A stretch of DNA of 64,000 bases, from positions 62,001 through 126,000 of the forward strand of contig CAVVFX010000002.1 of the NCBI GenBank assembly GCA_963747535.1. The letters run 5' to 3'. The notes under the pieces are model-generated. The model searched no databases. It was not told the origin of the DNA and saw only the letters and a program-made list of their open reading frames with translations. Both the position numbers and the translations under genes were made by a program. This document shows, piece by piece, positions 42,258-50,567 of the stretch. Source of the DNA: CAVVFX01 sp963747535. Its GTDB lineage: Bacteria; Acidobacteriota; Terriglobia; Bryobacterales; Bryobacteraceae. How positions within the stretch are numbered: position 1 is the first letter of the stretch; every line of letters starts with the position of its first letter.

Positions 42258-43286
42258 ATGTCGCAAGCGATTGTAGGACTTGAGCTTAGCGAAATCCGGG
42301 AACTCCTTGGCCCCCAGCAGCCCGCTTTCCGGGCAAAGCAGCTCTATAATGCAGTTTATCACGAACGGGTAGACAACCTCGTTCAGATCTCGACACTGCC
42401 CGTATCGCTGCGCGGGGATCTGGCCGAAAATCATGAACTCGGATTGCCGCAGGTTGACCGCTGTTATAACTCCACAGACGGCACCCGGCGCTACCTCCTG
42501 AGGCTTTCCGATGGCCGCACGATCGAGACAGTCCTGATGCCGGAAGGCGAGCGCGACACCGTCTGCATCTCCAGCCAGGTCGGCTGTCCGGTAGACTGCA
42601 AGTTCTGCATGACTGCGCTGATGGGTCTCGAACGCAACCTCACCGCCGGCGAGATCGTCGGCCAGGTGCTTTTCGTCGCCCGCGATAATGGTCTGCTCGA
42701 AGCCAACTCGCGTTTCAATATCGTGATGATGGGGATGGGCGAGCCGCTGCTGAATCTGCAGAACGTGTTGAAGGCCACGCGCTTGCTCACTGACCCGGAG
42801 GGCATCGGCATGTCTGAGCGCCGCATCACTCTCTCCACTTCGGGAATCATCCCCCGAATGGAAGAACTCGGGCAATCGCCGGTGCGGCCGAAGCTCGCCA
42901 TCTCGCTCAATGCGTCGACGCAGGAGACACGGCAACAACTCATGCCGATCACGCGCAAATATACCCTCAAGGATCTTCTCGAGGCTTGCCGCGCCTATCC
43001 GCTGCGCACCTGGGAGAAGCTGACCTTTGAGTATGTGTTGCTCGGTGGGGTCAACGATAGCGATGCGGATGCTCGACGAGTGGCTAAACTGCTCGCCCAT
43101 CTGGACTGTAAGGTGAACCTGATCGCGCTCAATCCCGGCCCGGGAATCCCGTTCGAGACGCCGTCGCAGGAGCGGGTCGAATCATTCCAGACGATCGTCC
43201 GGCGTTCCATCCCGTGCTTCGTGCGCAAGCCCCGAGGCCGGGATATCTTCGCTGCCTGCGGGCAACTGAAGCGCAACGAACCATAA
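42258..43286 (+). CDS. rlmN: 23S rRNA (adenine(2503)-C(2))-methyltransferase RlmN
   Basis: 342 residues. A radical SAM cluster CxxxCxxC is present (C110, C114, C117 in GCPVDCKFCMTALMG). Other family blocks are visible: QPAFRAKQLYNAVYHERVDN at the N-terminus, IVMMGMGEPLLN, ISLNASTQETRQQLMPI and LGGVNDSDADARRVAKLLAH, plus a second reactive Cys in the C-terminal CFVRKPRGRDIFAACGQL. RlmN methylates C2 of A2503 in 23S rRNA and A37 of some tRNAs. Usual length is about 350-400, so this is on the short side but complete. A copy of the dispersed repeat follows at 43367, before the Pit gene. Confidence 0.95.
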   Translation: MSQAIVGLELSEIRELLGPQQPAFRAKQLYNAVYHERVDNLVQISTLPVSLRGDLAENHELGLPQVDRCYNSTDGTRRYLLRLSDGRTIETVLMPEGERDTVCISSQVGCPVDCKFCMTALMGLERNLTAGEIVGQVLFVARDNGLLEANSRFNIVMMGMGEPLLNLQNVLKATRLLTDPEGIGMSERRITLSTSGIIPRMEELGQSPVRPKLAISLNASTQETRQQLMPITRKYTLKDLLEACRAYPLRTWEKLTFEYVLLGGVNDSDADARRVAKLLAHLDCKVNLIALNPGPGIPFETPSQERVESFQTIVRRSIPCFVRKPRGRDIFAACGQLKRNEP

Positions 43287-43366
43287 ATAGACTATGGTTC
43301 CAGCTGAGTAGCATTCGCTGTACAGACGAGAGTCCATCCCTGGAGTTTGGCTATTTCATCCAAACC

Positions 43367-43413
43367 GTGGCGCAGACCATCGTCTTTTGTGGTCTGCGGG
43401 CTGCGCGCCCGCC
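43367..43413. repeat. Dispersed repeat, copy C (47 bp)
   Basis: Intergenic, downstream of rlmN. Hairpin 1 is perfect (GCAGACCA with TGGTCTGC, 10-nt loop). Hairpin 2 pairs CGGGC with GCCCG across TGCGC. It is the best-folded copy and lacks one base relative to copies A and B. Confidence 0.85.
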
Positions 43414-43496
43414 CCTTGACCGCTGGCTCTTCCTTTAAGAAACCACCGCCGGTTGTCATTCGTTTTTAACTTTGGCGCGATAGGGTGTAAAGGTCT

Positions 43497-45092
43497 ATGG
43501 CAACTGTTGCGTCCACTCTATCCCCTTCCGTACACGATAAGTTGAACAAGAGTCCAGGTAAGATCGGAATGGCGCTCTTTGCCCTGGCCCTGGTCGTCGG
43601 CTTCGGATACGCTACCATGCAACTCGTATCCGACCTCGGAGCGGTCCATCCAGACTCGGTCTACCCATTCGTCCTGCTCGGCACAGCGCTCTTCATCGCG
43701 CTCGGATTCGAGTTCGTCAACGGCTTTCACGATACCGCCAACGCCGTCGCGACCGTCATCTATACGCACACCCTCGAACCGCATGTCGCAGTGGTCTGGT
43801 CCGGAATGTGGAACTTCATCGGCGTTCTGACTTCGAGCGGCGCGGTGGCTTTCGGCATTATCTCGCTCCTGCCGGTCGAACTGATCCTTCAAGTCGGCCG
43901 CGGCGCCGGCTTTGCGATGGTGTTCGCACTGCTGACGGCTGCGATCATCTGGAACCTGGGCACGTGGTATTTCGGCCTGCCCTCGTCGAGTTCCCACACC
44001 ATGGTCGGTTCGATTATCGGGGTAGGCATCGCCAATCAGCTCATGGCGGTGAAGACCGGAACCAGCGGCGTCGATTGGGGACAGGCGGCGAATGTCGGCA
44101 AGAGCCTGCTGATTTCGCCGATTGTCGGATTCGTCTGCGCAGCGCTCCTGCTGCTCCTTTCAAAGGTTCTCATCAAAGACCCGCAATTGTACCAGGCGCC
44201 CGAAGGGACGGAACCGCCGCCTTTCTGGATTCGCGCCCTCCTGGTGCTCACTTGCACCGGAGTTAGTTTCGGCCATGGATCGAACGATGGACAGAAGGGC
44301 ATGGGCCTGATTATGCTGATCCTGGTCGGAACGGTGCCGACGGCCTATGCTTTGAACCACGCCATCACGGCGGCCCAGACTCCCGACTTTGTTGCCGTTT
44401 CGCAGGAAACCGCCGGTGTGATCCATCACTATGTGGACACCAATGCAATCATTGGCCAGCCTGCGGACGACATCACCGATTATGTCCGGACCAAGGCGTT
44501 CAAGCCCACCACGATGCTGGCGCTGCAGCAACTGGTTACCGACATGAGCGGAGAACTCGAACATTACAAAGATTTGAAAGGCATCCCGGCAGCGGACGCA
44601 CCGAACTTCCGCAACAACATGTATCTGGTCAGTGAAGCCCTGCGCCTAATGAAGAAATCGGGCCAACCGGCTATCAGCAACGCTGACTGGCAAGTATTCG
44701 ATAACTACAAGAAACACATCGACGACGCGACCAAGTTCATCCCGATCTGGGTGAAGGTGGTGGTCGCGTTGTCTCTCGGACTCGGCACCATGGTGGGCTG
44801 GAAACGCATCGTCGTCACCGTCGGCGAGAAGATCGGCAAACAACACCTGACCTACGCCCAGGGAGCGGCCGCCGAGATTACCGCCATGGGAACAATCCTG
44901 GGAGCGGATTATCTGGGACTTCCCGTAAGCACCACTCACGTACTGTCGTCGGGCGTCGCCGGCACCATGATGGCCAATCACTCCGGCCTCCAGTGGAGCA
45001 CCGTTCGCAGCCTCGCGATGGCGTGGGTCCTGACCCTGCCGGTTTCGATTGTGCTGTCCGCTTTGCTGTTCTGGCTGTTCCGGCAGTTCTAA
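43497..45092 (+). CDS. Inorganic phosphate transporter, Pit family
   Basis: 531 residues, about 10 membrane helices. The PF01384 signatures are present twice as expected: GFEFVNGFHDTANAVATVIY near the N-terminus and GADYLGLPVSTTHVLSSGVA near the C-terminus, each a phosphate/cation site. GLPSSSSHTMVGSIIGVGIA and TGVSFGHGSNDGQKGMG also match. The Pit system co-transports phosphate with H+ and divalent metal. A hydrophilic middle of about 150 residues (DFVAVSQETAGVIHHYVDTN onward) is longer than in E. coli PitA and sits in the central loop. The stop TAA (45090-45092) overlaps that of the convergent DUF3500 gene. Confidence 0.95.
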   Translation: MATVASTLSPSVHDKLNKSPGKIGMALFALALVVGFGYATMQLVSDLGAVHPDSVYPFVLLGTALFIALGFEFVNGFHDTANAVATVIYTHTLEPHVAVVWSGMWNFIGVLTSSGAVAFGIISLLPVELILQVGRGAGFAMVFALLTAAIIWNLGTWYFGLPSSSSHTMVGSIIGVGIANQLMAVKTGTSGVDWGQAANVGKSLLISPIVGFVCAALLLLLSKVLIKDPQLYQAPEGTEPPPFWIRALLVLTCTGVSFGHGSNDGQKGMGLIMLILVGTVPTAYALNHAITAAQTPDFVAVSQETAGVIHHYVDTNAIIGQPADDITDYVRTKAFKPTTMLALQQLVTDMSGELEHYKDLKGIPAADAPNFRNNMYLVSEALRLMKKSGQPAISNADWQVFDNYKKHIDDATKFIPIWVKVVVALSLGLGTMVGWKRIVVTVGEKIGKQHLTYAQGAAAEITAMGTILGADYLGLPVSTTHVLSSGVAGTMMANHSGLQWSTVRSLAMAWVLTLPVSIVLSALLFWLFRQF

Positions 45093-46333
45093 ATCGCGGC
45101 CGACGCCGCGTGTCCCTCGTGAGGGTGCTTCAGATAGTGCTCGCGGAGCAAGTCCTTGCCGTAATCATTGCCATTCGGCGTCCGGACTACGCAGTGGATA
45201 TGCTGGCGCGTAACCTGGTTCCGATCGGCGGCAAACTGGGCCAGGTTCGCCGGACGCTGGTGGTCGAATTCGATTAGGACCACGGGACTGTGGATGCGAT
45301 AGTAGAAGACGCTGTCCGGGGCCGTCCCCCCGATCCATGCGAACCAGGTTTCGCCGATGTGGCGCTTGATTTCCTCCATCTTCACGCGCGCATGACCGGT
45401 GTCCATGTTGCCGATGTAGATTTCGGTCAGATCGAGCAGACGCGCGTGCTGTGCCGCCGGTAACTCGGAAACGCGCACTCCGGCGTAGTCGAGAACCACG
45501 TTATCTTTGAAAGCCTCGGTCAGATTGTTGTTGCCGGTCTTGGAGAAGTTGAGGATCGCTTTCTTGCGCGACTCTTCTCCCATGCCTTGCAAGAAAGCGA
45601 ATCCTTGATTCTGCTCCTCCTGCAGAATGGAAATGCCTTTGTATTTGCCTGATGTAGCCGTGACGGGCTCCGACCCGGTGAAATGCGGCGTCATCACTAC
45701 CTGGTCGCCGAGCACGAAGTAATTGACGATCGCGTGATGTCCGTCGAGCTGGAAACCCCAAGGTTCGGTCGCCGACGGCCGGCCCATGATGGTGATGAAG
45801 TACAGCCACTCGCCGAGAAACTCGTGGTCGCCGCTCAGTTCGGCCAGCGTTTCGTTGAGCCGCATGATGTTGCGCGTCAGTTCAAAACCGCGCGCGCTGA
45901 GGGACGCCTGTAGCAGGCCGAATGCGGCGCTACGCTGCGCGTCGTCCATCTCTTTGAAGCTGACGCCCTGGCGCACATAGAAATGCTGATTCATCCATTT
46001 CCGCCACTCCGGGTCGTCGATCGCGAACAAGGTCCTGGCCCGTTGCGCGGGATTCAGCGACGCGATGAACCGCTCGGCGGCACTGCGTACGGCCGCTGTA
46101 GACACGCCCGTGGACTCGATGGGGAACAGGCCCGGCGCGACGTTCCCGTCGGCCGTAATGCCCTTTAAAGGTTCCGCGAGTCCTTTACGCTCGAAGTCCT
46201 CGGACATCTGGCGGAAGCGCGCGGCCATGTTCTGCGGCGCTTGTGCGAAGGCGCGGCTGGCCGGTAACGTGGCCAGAAGCGCGGAGAGGAAAGTGCGTCG
46301 CGACTTAGTCGATTCGTGCCTGTGTTGACACAT
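45089..46333 (-). CDS. DUF3500 domain-containing exported protein
   Basis: 414 residues from ATG 46333, chosen because AAAGGAG is 7 nt upstream and a Tat-type leader follows (KSRRTFLSALLATLPASRAF). The mature protein matches the DUF3500 pattern: AAERFIASLNPAQRARTLFA, DDPEWRKWMNQHFYVRQGVS, FLGEWLYFITIMGRPSATEP, WGFQLDGHHAIVNYFVLGDQ and late GGTAPDSVFYYRIHSPVVLI and EFDHQRPANL. The family is of unknown function, exported in Acidobacteriota and Planctomycetes. The HDHQR-type end and LDGHH suggest metal binding; this is inference. Its 3' end is convergent with Pit. Confidence 0.9.
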   Translation of the reverse strand: MCQHRHESTKSRRTFLSALLATLPASRAFAQAPQNMAARFRQMSEDFERKGLAEPLKGITADGNVAPGLFPIESTGVSTAAVRSAAERFIASLNPAQRARTLFAIDDPEWRKWMNQHFYVRQGVSFKEMDDAQRSAAFGLLQASLSARGFELTRNIMRLNETLAELSGDHEFLGEWLYFITIMGRPSATEPWGFQLDGHHAIVNYFVLGDQVVMTPHFTGSEPVTATSGKYKGISILQEEQNQGFAFLQGMGEESRKKAILNFSKTGNNNLTEAFKDNVVLDYAGVRVSELPAAQHARLLDLTEIYIGNMDTGHARVKMEEIKRHIGETWFAWIGGTAPDSVFYYRIHSPVVLIEFDHQRPANLAQFAADRNQVTRQHIHCVVRTPNGNDYGKDLLREHYLKHPHEGHAASAAI

Positions 46334-46459
46334 GAGAAGCTCCTTTGGAGGTTCCTCCATTGTATGAAAAACTGCTAACCATTTTTGAATGCCGTCGTAT
46401 ATACTGCTAACCGGCATATGGCGGATATCGGAGGAATAGATCGGCGATGTCCCGGAGCG

Positions 46460-47722
46460 CTACTCTTCGTCCGGGACTCTCAGTGGCAGTTCCAGGCACT
46501 CATCCTGTTCGTACGTGGGTCGAATCTCCTGCTCTTCATCGGTCGAAATGTCCGCGCCCGGATAGAGTCTTCTGAGATCCCATTCGTTCACCCATCGCCG
46601 CACATAGGAGCGCATCGGACGTCGCATCGCTGCCGCCGGCCATGGAATATCCGGCGCATCCCATCGGTACGCATTCGCGTGAATCTCCTTGATGGTTTCG
46701 TAGGTATTTCGCAGAGTAGATTCATCGGGCGGACGAAGCATGAGGGACTCACGCTCGATCAGGCGCATCCCCGTTTCAGCGCGGGCTGCCAGGTTGACAT
46801 ACTCATCGGTTGCCTTAGCGCGCAACCGTGTTCCCACGATGTCGCGGTCGCTCCTCGTCTGCAGGACGGCGAGGCCGAAATCGTCGGTAATGGCGGCCAC
46901 CGACAGGAGCCCCGGAATGACTTCCCCTTCGACTTTACCCATCCAACGGGCCAATTCAGCATAAGATCTGCCGCGCTGCAACAGGCTATAACGGCCCACC
47001 AGCTCAACTTCGTCAATCAGCAAAACCCAGCCGGCATAACCGGCAGCCAGAATCAGGCGAGAGACAAACAAGAACCTCTGCAACGCCAGTTCCTTGAGTT
47101 TCGCCGGCTTCAGCGAGTACATGCCGGAACAATTGATCTGCTTCAGTCCCTGCCGGATACGGCTGATGGAAAGGCGTTCCCCGGACCAGAAGTTGGTGAT
47201 CTCGTCCAGCCACTCCGGATCGCTGTTGAGTCTTTCGTGAAGCAGGACGGTCGCGGCAAACATCTGACTCAAGCCGCTCGCAGGGCTATTGGCCCAGGCG
47301 AGAAACTCGCTGTATCTGGGAGTACCGGGCTGCAAGCGAAGCGAGATCTCACGGATGGTTTCCCCGCTGACCCCCGGAACGACGGCGCCGTCGATGGCGG
47401 CGAGCAGGACCTTGGAAGGATCGAAAAGAGGTGTCTCCTTGCTGATCACAATACGGCTGCTGACAAAATTTTCCGAGCCGGCCAGATGCTCCAGGTAGTC
47501 CAACAAATGCGATTTGCCGGCGCCGAATCCTCCTGCGATCAGAAGTCCGGGGACTTGTTTGCCGTTCCCGGCGGCACCCTGCACTAAATCCAGCCGATCG
47601 CAGAACGCCTTTTCCGCGTCACTCTGATGGCAACCGAGCACGCTCACCGCGTGACGGTTGGGCACACCGTTTCGCAAAGCCTCGAGCGCGCGCCGGTAAT
47701 GGATCTGTCGATCAGTCTCCAT
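46460..47722 (-). CDS. BREX BrxD-like (DUF2791) P-loop ATPase, gene 4 of operon
   Basis: 420 residues from ATG 47722, which has GGGAGGA about 9 nt upstream and lies 2 bp after the previous stop; the 47740 start would overlap it. Walker A GGFGAGKS at 64-71 and Walker B WVLLIDEVELVGRYSLLQRG with D237/E238 identify an ORC/Cdc6-type AAA+ ATPase like BrxD (BREX type 2/3). N-terminal RRALEALRNGVPNRHAVSVL and C-terminal DESTLRNTYETIKEIHANAY match that group. BrxD-type proteins act with BrxC/PglZ or with a helicase. None of those is in the window. Fourth and last gene of the operon at 46460-50464. Confidence 0.82.
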   Translation of the reverse strand: METDRQIHYRRALEALRNGVPNRHAVSVLGCHQSDAEKAFCDRLDLVQGAAGNGKQVPGLLIAGGFGAGKSHLLDYLEHLAGSENFVSSRIVISKETPLFDPSKVLLAAIDGAVVPGVSGETIREISLRLQPGTPRYSEFLAWANSPASGLSQMFAATVLLHERLNSDPEWLDEITNFWSGERLSISRIRQGLKQINCSGMYSLKPAKLKELALQRFLFVSRLILAAGYAGWVLLIDEVELVGRYSLLQRGRSYAELARWMGKVEGEVIPGLLSVAAITDDFGLAVLQTRSDRDIVGTRLRAKATDEYVNLAARAETGMRLIERESLMLRPPDESTLRNTYETIKEIHANAYRWDAPDIPWPAAAMRRPMRSYVRRWVNEWDLRRLYPGADISTDEEQEIRPTYEQDECLELPLRVPDEE

Positions 47723-47724
47723 GG

Positions 47725-48696
47725 TTATTGTTCCTCCCAATTGGCAGTTGCAATGCGGGCCAGTGAGACCATCGGGTTCACCAGGTTTCGATCCCTGATC
47801 TCGTCGTAAACCCTGAACTTCAGCGCCGCGTAGGAGCTGACCCCGCGATGAAGGTCCTCGAGGAAGCTCAAATCCGGCACGGTTACCATGAAAAAGCCTT
47901 CAAAATTGTCTGCTGTGTCGATGAACTGGCGCAACACCTCATAGGTGTCCAGGACCGCTGCCTTGCTATAGAACAGGCCGAGGTCTTCGGATTTGCGAGC
48001 CTGCATCAACCGTTGAGCGTCGAGTAGAAGCACGATTCCGGGGTATGCGGTCGCTCTCAACCAGTGGACCATCGACTCAAAGAAAAATCGGGCGGTGGTG
48101 CGATTGATTTTGCGAAAGATGTGATACGGTTTGACAGCACTGACTGCCCTGTTATGCCCGGTCAACCAGTCGGTCAGGACCTGAACCGTGGTTGCCCCAT
48201 CCTCCCCTCCGGTGAGTTCGGCAATGCAGAGATGGGTCATGGCGATGCGGAAATCACGCGCTAGTCTTCTTTCCTTAAAAACCGTCGCACCGATGGCCTT
48301 TTTCAGGTCCAGCAAAAGCATCTGCGGATCCACCTGATTGGTTTCGGCGAGGCTGACATAAAGCGGGCCCTCCAGATTCTCCGTCCACACATAGCCTGAA
48401 TCAGCCGCGAGCTTCGAGACAAATCTCCGGCTGAGAAGTTGCCATGGGATTTGTTCGGCGGTGCGGAAGAAAATCTCATCGGCCATGTGTACGCGGGTCT
48501 CAGCCGCACTGATTTTGACTACCGTGTAACCGGCCTGTCCGGCGAGCCGAGCCAGTCCATCCAGGAGTTCCGGACGGCATGCTTCATCGAGCGGGACGGC
48601 AAACTTAATGGCAGAACCGCCATCGCGCACGAAAGATCCCAGGTATTCTTTGTCAATAAAGCTCAACCAATCGGAAGGCGTGATAGAAGCCGTCAC
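47725..48696 (-). CDS. BrxD/DUF2791-like protein without P-loop, gene 3 of operon
   Basis: 323 residues. N-terminal WLSFIDKEYLGSFVRDGGSA and IKFAVPLDEACRPELLDGLA, then YTVVKISAAETRVHMADEIF; these resemble the BrxC/BrxD N-terminal fold, but the P-loop position holds FVRDGGSAIKF, with no GxxGxGK[ST]. A Walker-B-like strand GIVLLLDAQRLM is present near residue 225. So it is a probable inactive AAA paralogue, likely to pair with the next gene. It shares 4 bp with the upstream gene (48693-48696) and precedes the ATPase gene by 2 bp. Confident only that it belongs to this operon; the family call is by eye. Confidence 0.6.
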   Translation of the reverse strand: MTASITPSDWLSFIDKEYLGSFVRDGGSAIKFAVPLDEACRPELLDGLARLAGQAGYTVVKISAAETRVHMADEIFFRTAEQIPWQLLSRRFVSKLAADSGYVWTENLEGPLYVSLAETNQVDPQMLLLDLKKAIGATVFKERRLARDFRIAMTHLCIAELTGGEDGATTVQVLTDWLTGHNRAVSAVKPYHIFRKINRTTARFFFESMVHWLRATAYPGIVLLLDAQRLMQARKSEDLGLFYSKAAVLDTYEVLRQFIDTADNFEGFFMVTVPDLSFLEDLHRGVSSYAALKFRVYDEIRDRNLVNPMVSLARIATANWEEQ

Positions 48697-49466
48697 TCTG
48701 ACACCCCGCTGAAGCGAATCCCATAATAGGTCACGGTTTCGCCGTCCGGCGCCACGAAGGTATAAGTACCCCTGATCGTCCTGGTGCCCGTGCTGGCAGG
48801 GAGGGAGTAGATCGCGCCTGATTTGGTCCGGTTGACGCCGCTCCGGTCCAGCAGAAAGAGATCGCGGACATAGTCCGTTTGATCGTAAGTGGCGTTCGAG
48901 CCCGGCAGCAGCGTCAAAGTTTCATAGATGCTGGAAAGTGCGACGGTCTTGCCATAATCCGCGCCTACCAGCAGCCGGTACGCCCGATGAAGCACTTCGA
49001 GAAACTGCTCTACCGACGCTTTGGACTTTCTCGACTGAATGGCTTTCAGGACCTTGGCAAGCCGGCTCGGGCGGATGCCTGGCACCTTTTTGCGATTGAT
49101 CTTGGCGGCCCGATCAGCCGGCAAAATGCGCAGAATGGATGGGAACACGACCAATCCTTCATCGCGCTGCTGGATTTGCAGACCTTCTTTTTTCGCCGCG
49201 TCGATCAGTTCGCCAGCGAACGATTCCTTCAGGTATTTCTCTTCGTCTTCCGGGCTGAACGGCCACGCTGTTTTCGCGTTCGCGACTTCCTGTCGCGCCG
49301 ATTCCAGAATCACTGATAGTCGCTCGGAAGTCTTGCGCATCTTGAGAATGTCGCCCTCCGCGGCAGCCTTCTGAAACTGACGCGATGCCGCGGCGAGCGT
49401 CGCGACGACTTTGGTGGCGGCCATCGCAGCACGTTCGGTGTCAGCAAAGCCGGATTCGAAGGTCAT
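48693..49466 (-). CDS. Unrecognised coiled-coil / possible winged-helix protein, gene 2 of operon
   Basis: 257 residues, no family recognised. The N-terminal 100 residues are helical and Ala/Lys-rich (AMAATKVVATLAAASRQFQK, ERLSVILESARQEVANAKTA). The middle has FPSILRILPADRAAKINRKK then PGIRPSRLAKVLKAIQSRKS. The C-terminus (EQFLEVLHRAYRLLVGADYG, SSIYETLTLLPGSNATYDQT, DYVRDLFLLDRSGVNRTKSG) ends in short strands with TYYGIRFSGV. Helix-helix-wing order suggests a winged-helix domain. It overlaps genes on both sides by 4 bp (49463-49466 and 48693-48696), so it is translated with them. Likely a DNA-binding or bridging partner of the ATPases. Confidence 0.6.
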   Translation of the reverse strand: MTFESGFADTERAAMAATKVVATLAAASRQFQKAAAEGDILKMRKTSERLSVILESARQEVANAKTAWPFSPEDEEKYLKESFAGELIDAAKKEGLQIQQRDEGLVVFPSILRILPADRAAKINRKKVPGIRPSRLAKVLKAIQSRKSKASVEQFLEVLHRAYRLLVGADYGKTVALSSIYETLTLLPGSNATYDQTDYVRDLFLLDRSGVNRTKSGAIYSLPASTGTRTIRGTYTFVAPDGETVTYYGIRFSGVSE

Positions 49467-50464
49467 AGTTTTACACCTGCCAGAGTGGCAACATCTTCGA
49501 TCGCGCGGTAGAGATTTCGCATCATGATGATCTTTTGCGGGTTGCCGGCCTTCAGATCCTGAATGTCATCGGCCGGCAGAGTCTTGATTTTTGCCGTAGC
49601 TTCCTTGATCGCCCAGAATGCGTCGCTCTGGAGCGAGGGGTCTTCCCGCACCAGCACCTTTTGCGCTTCCTCGAAACCCGACTGCTCCAGCGCCTTCACG
49701 GCTTCCGCGTTGGCGAGGATCACCGGCAGGTCCCGAACCTGTTTCGAGTCGTTGATACGCTCTTCGCTCACCCATCTATGAAAGGACTGCTTAAAGCGCG
49801 AGTCCTCTTTGAAGCGCTCCCGCAAGTCTTTCTTTTTTATTACCTCGTGGAAGACCGCGAACTTCTTCACGTTGACCGGAGCAGGATGAAGGCTCAAGTA
49901 TTCCGTGGTGGTCTGGTAGGCGTCCAGCAGTTCTTTGATCTTGCCCTTGCTGAGGCGGAGATGGTTGCTTAACCATTCATAGGTCTTTCCGTAGACATGG
50001 AAAAGGTCTGAGACGTGCTTCGCCTGCTCGTACGCGTCCCAATGAATTTTGCCGCTTACGTGCATGTCGGCTAAAAGGACGGCGAGGTCTTCTTCGGTAA
50101 GTTCCACGTCGAAGATCATGGCCGGCATCATTTTGAAGCGGCCATCGTTGGGATGCTGATCGAGCAGGTGACGGCACGCGACGGTCCGGCAGTTGCCCTC
50201 CCTGACGAGAAACTTCTGGTCCTTGCGTTGGACGATCACGGCCTCGTAAACGCCGCCGTTCTGGAGGATGGACTGGCCGAGCGACTTCACCGCGTCCTTT
50301 TCCCAGATGAGTTCGTCGAGGTCTCGCTCGTTGACGATTCCCGCGCGCTGACCGATAAGGAATTGGATGCGTGGATTCTGCGGGTCGAGGACGCATTCGT
50401 CGATCGACACTGCACCGCGGGTGTAGGGAACGCTTCTCCCTTGTATGACGATTGTTTCAGCCAT
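49463..50464 (-). CDS. ParB/Srx-fold protein, gene 1 of operon
   Basis: 333 residues. ParB-like N-terminal domain (about 15-120): SIDECVLDPQNPRIQFLIGQ, SLGQSILQNGGVYEAVIVQR, KFLVREGNCRTVACRHLLDQ with GNCRTVA at 90-96 in the place of the ParB GxRRxxA box. A helix-turn-helix-like part follows (EWLSNHLRLSKGKIKELLDA) and a long C-terminal helical part. Proteins of this fold bind DNA or nucleotides (ParB, DndB, sulfiredoxin, nucleases). It leads the operon and overlaps gene 2 by 4 bp. A sigma-70-type promoter lies just upstream. Exact role unknown. Confidence 0.75.
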   Translation of the reverse strand: MAETIVIQGRSVPYTRGAVSIDECVLDPQNPRIQFLIGQRAGIVNERDLDELIWEKDAVKSLGQSILQNGGVYEAVIVQRKDQKFLVREGNCRTVACRHLLDQHPNDGRFKMMPAMIFDVELTEEDLAVLLADMHVSGKIHWDAYEQAKHVSDLFHVYGKTYEWLSNHLRLSKGKIKELLDAYQTTTEYLSLHPAPVNVKKFAVFHEVIKKKDLRERFKEDSRFKQSFHRWVSEERINDSKQVRDLPVILANAEAVKALEQSGFEEAQKVLVREDPSLQSDAFWAIKEATAKIKTLPADDIQDLKAGNPQKIIMMRNLYRAIEDVATLAGVKL

Positions 50465-50502
50465 CGTGGTCGTCCTGTTCCGATTGGCCCTATACCGGTG
50501 CC

Positions 50503-50531
50503 AGCGTATCAGTTAACGCCATTTTCGTCAA
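50503..50531 (-). promoter_or_regulatory. Sigma-70-type promoter of the four-gene operon
   Basis: Reverse strand: -35 TTGACG (50526-50531), 17-bp spacer, -10 TACGCT (50503-50508). About 40 bp remain to the ATG at 50464. Two AGTACT palindromes lie just upstream at 50533-50538 and 50562-50567, which may be regulator sites. Confidence 0.65.
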
Positions 50532-50567
50532 GAGTACTGGCGGAAAATATTTCGACTGTTCAGTACT

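Noticed and set aside
46460..50464. Complete BREX system
   Set aside because: No PglX methylase, PglZ phosphatase, BrxA/BrxB or helicase gene nearby; only the two BrxD-like proteins match by eye.
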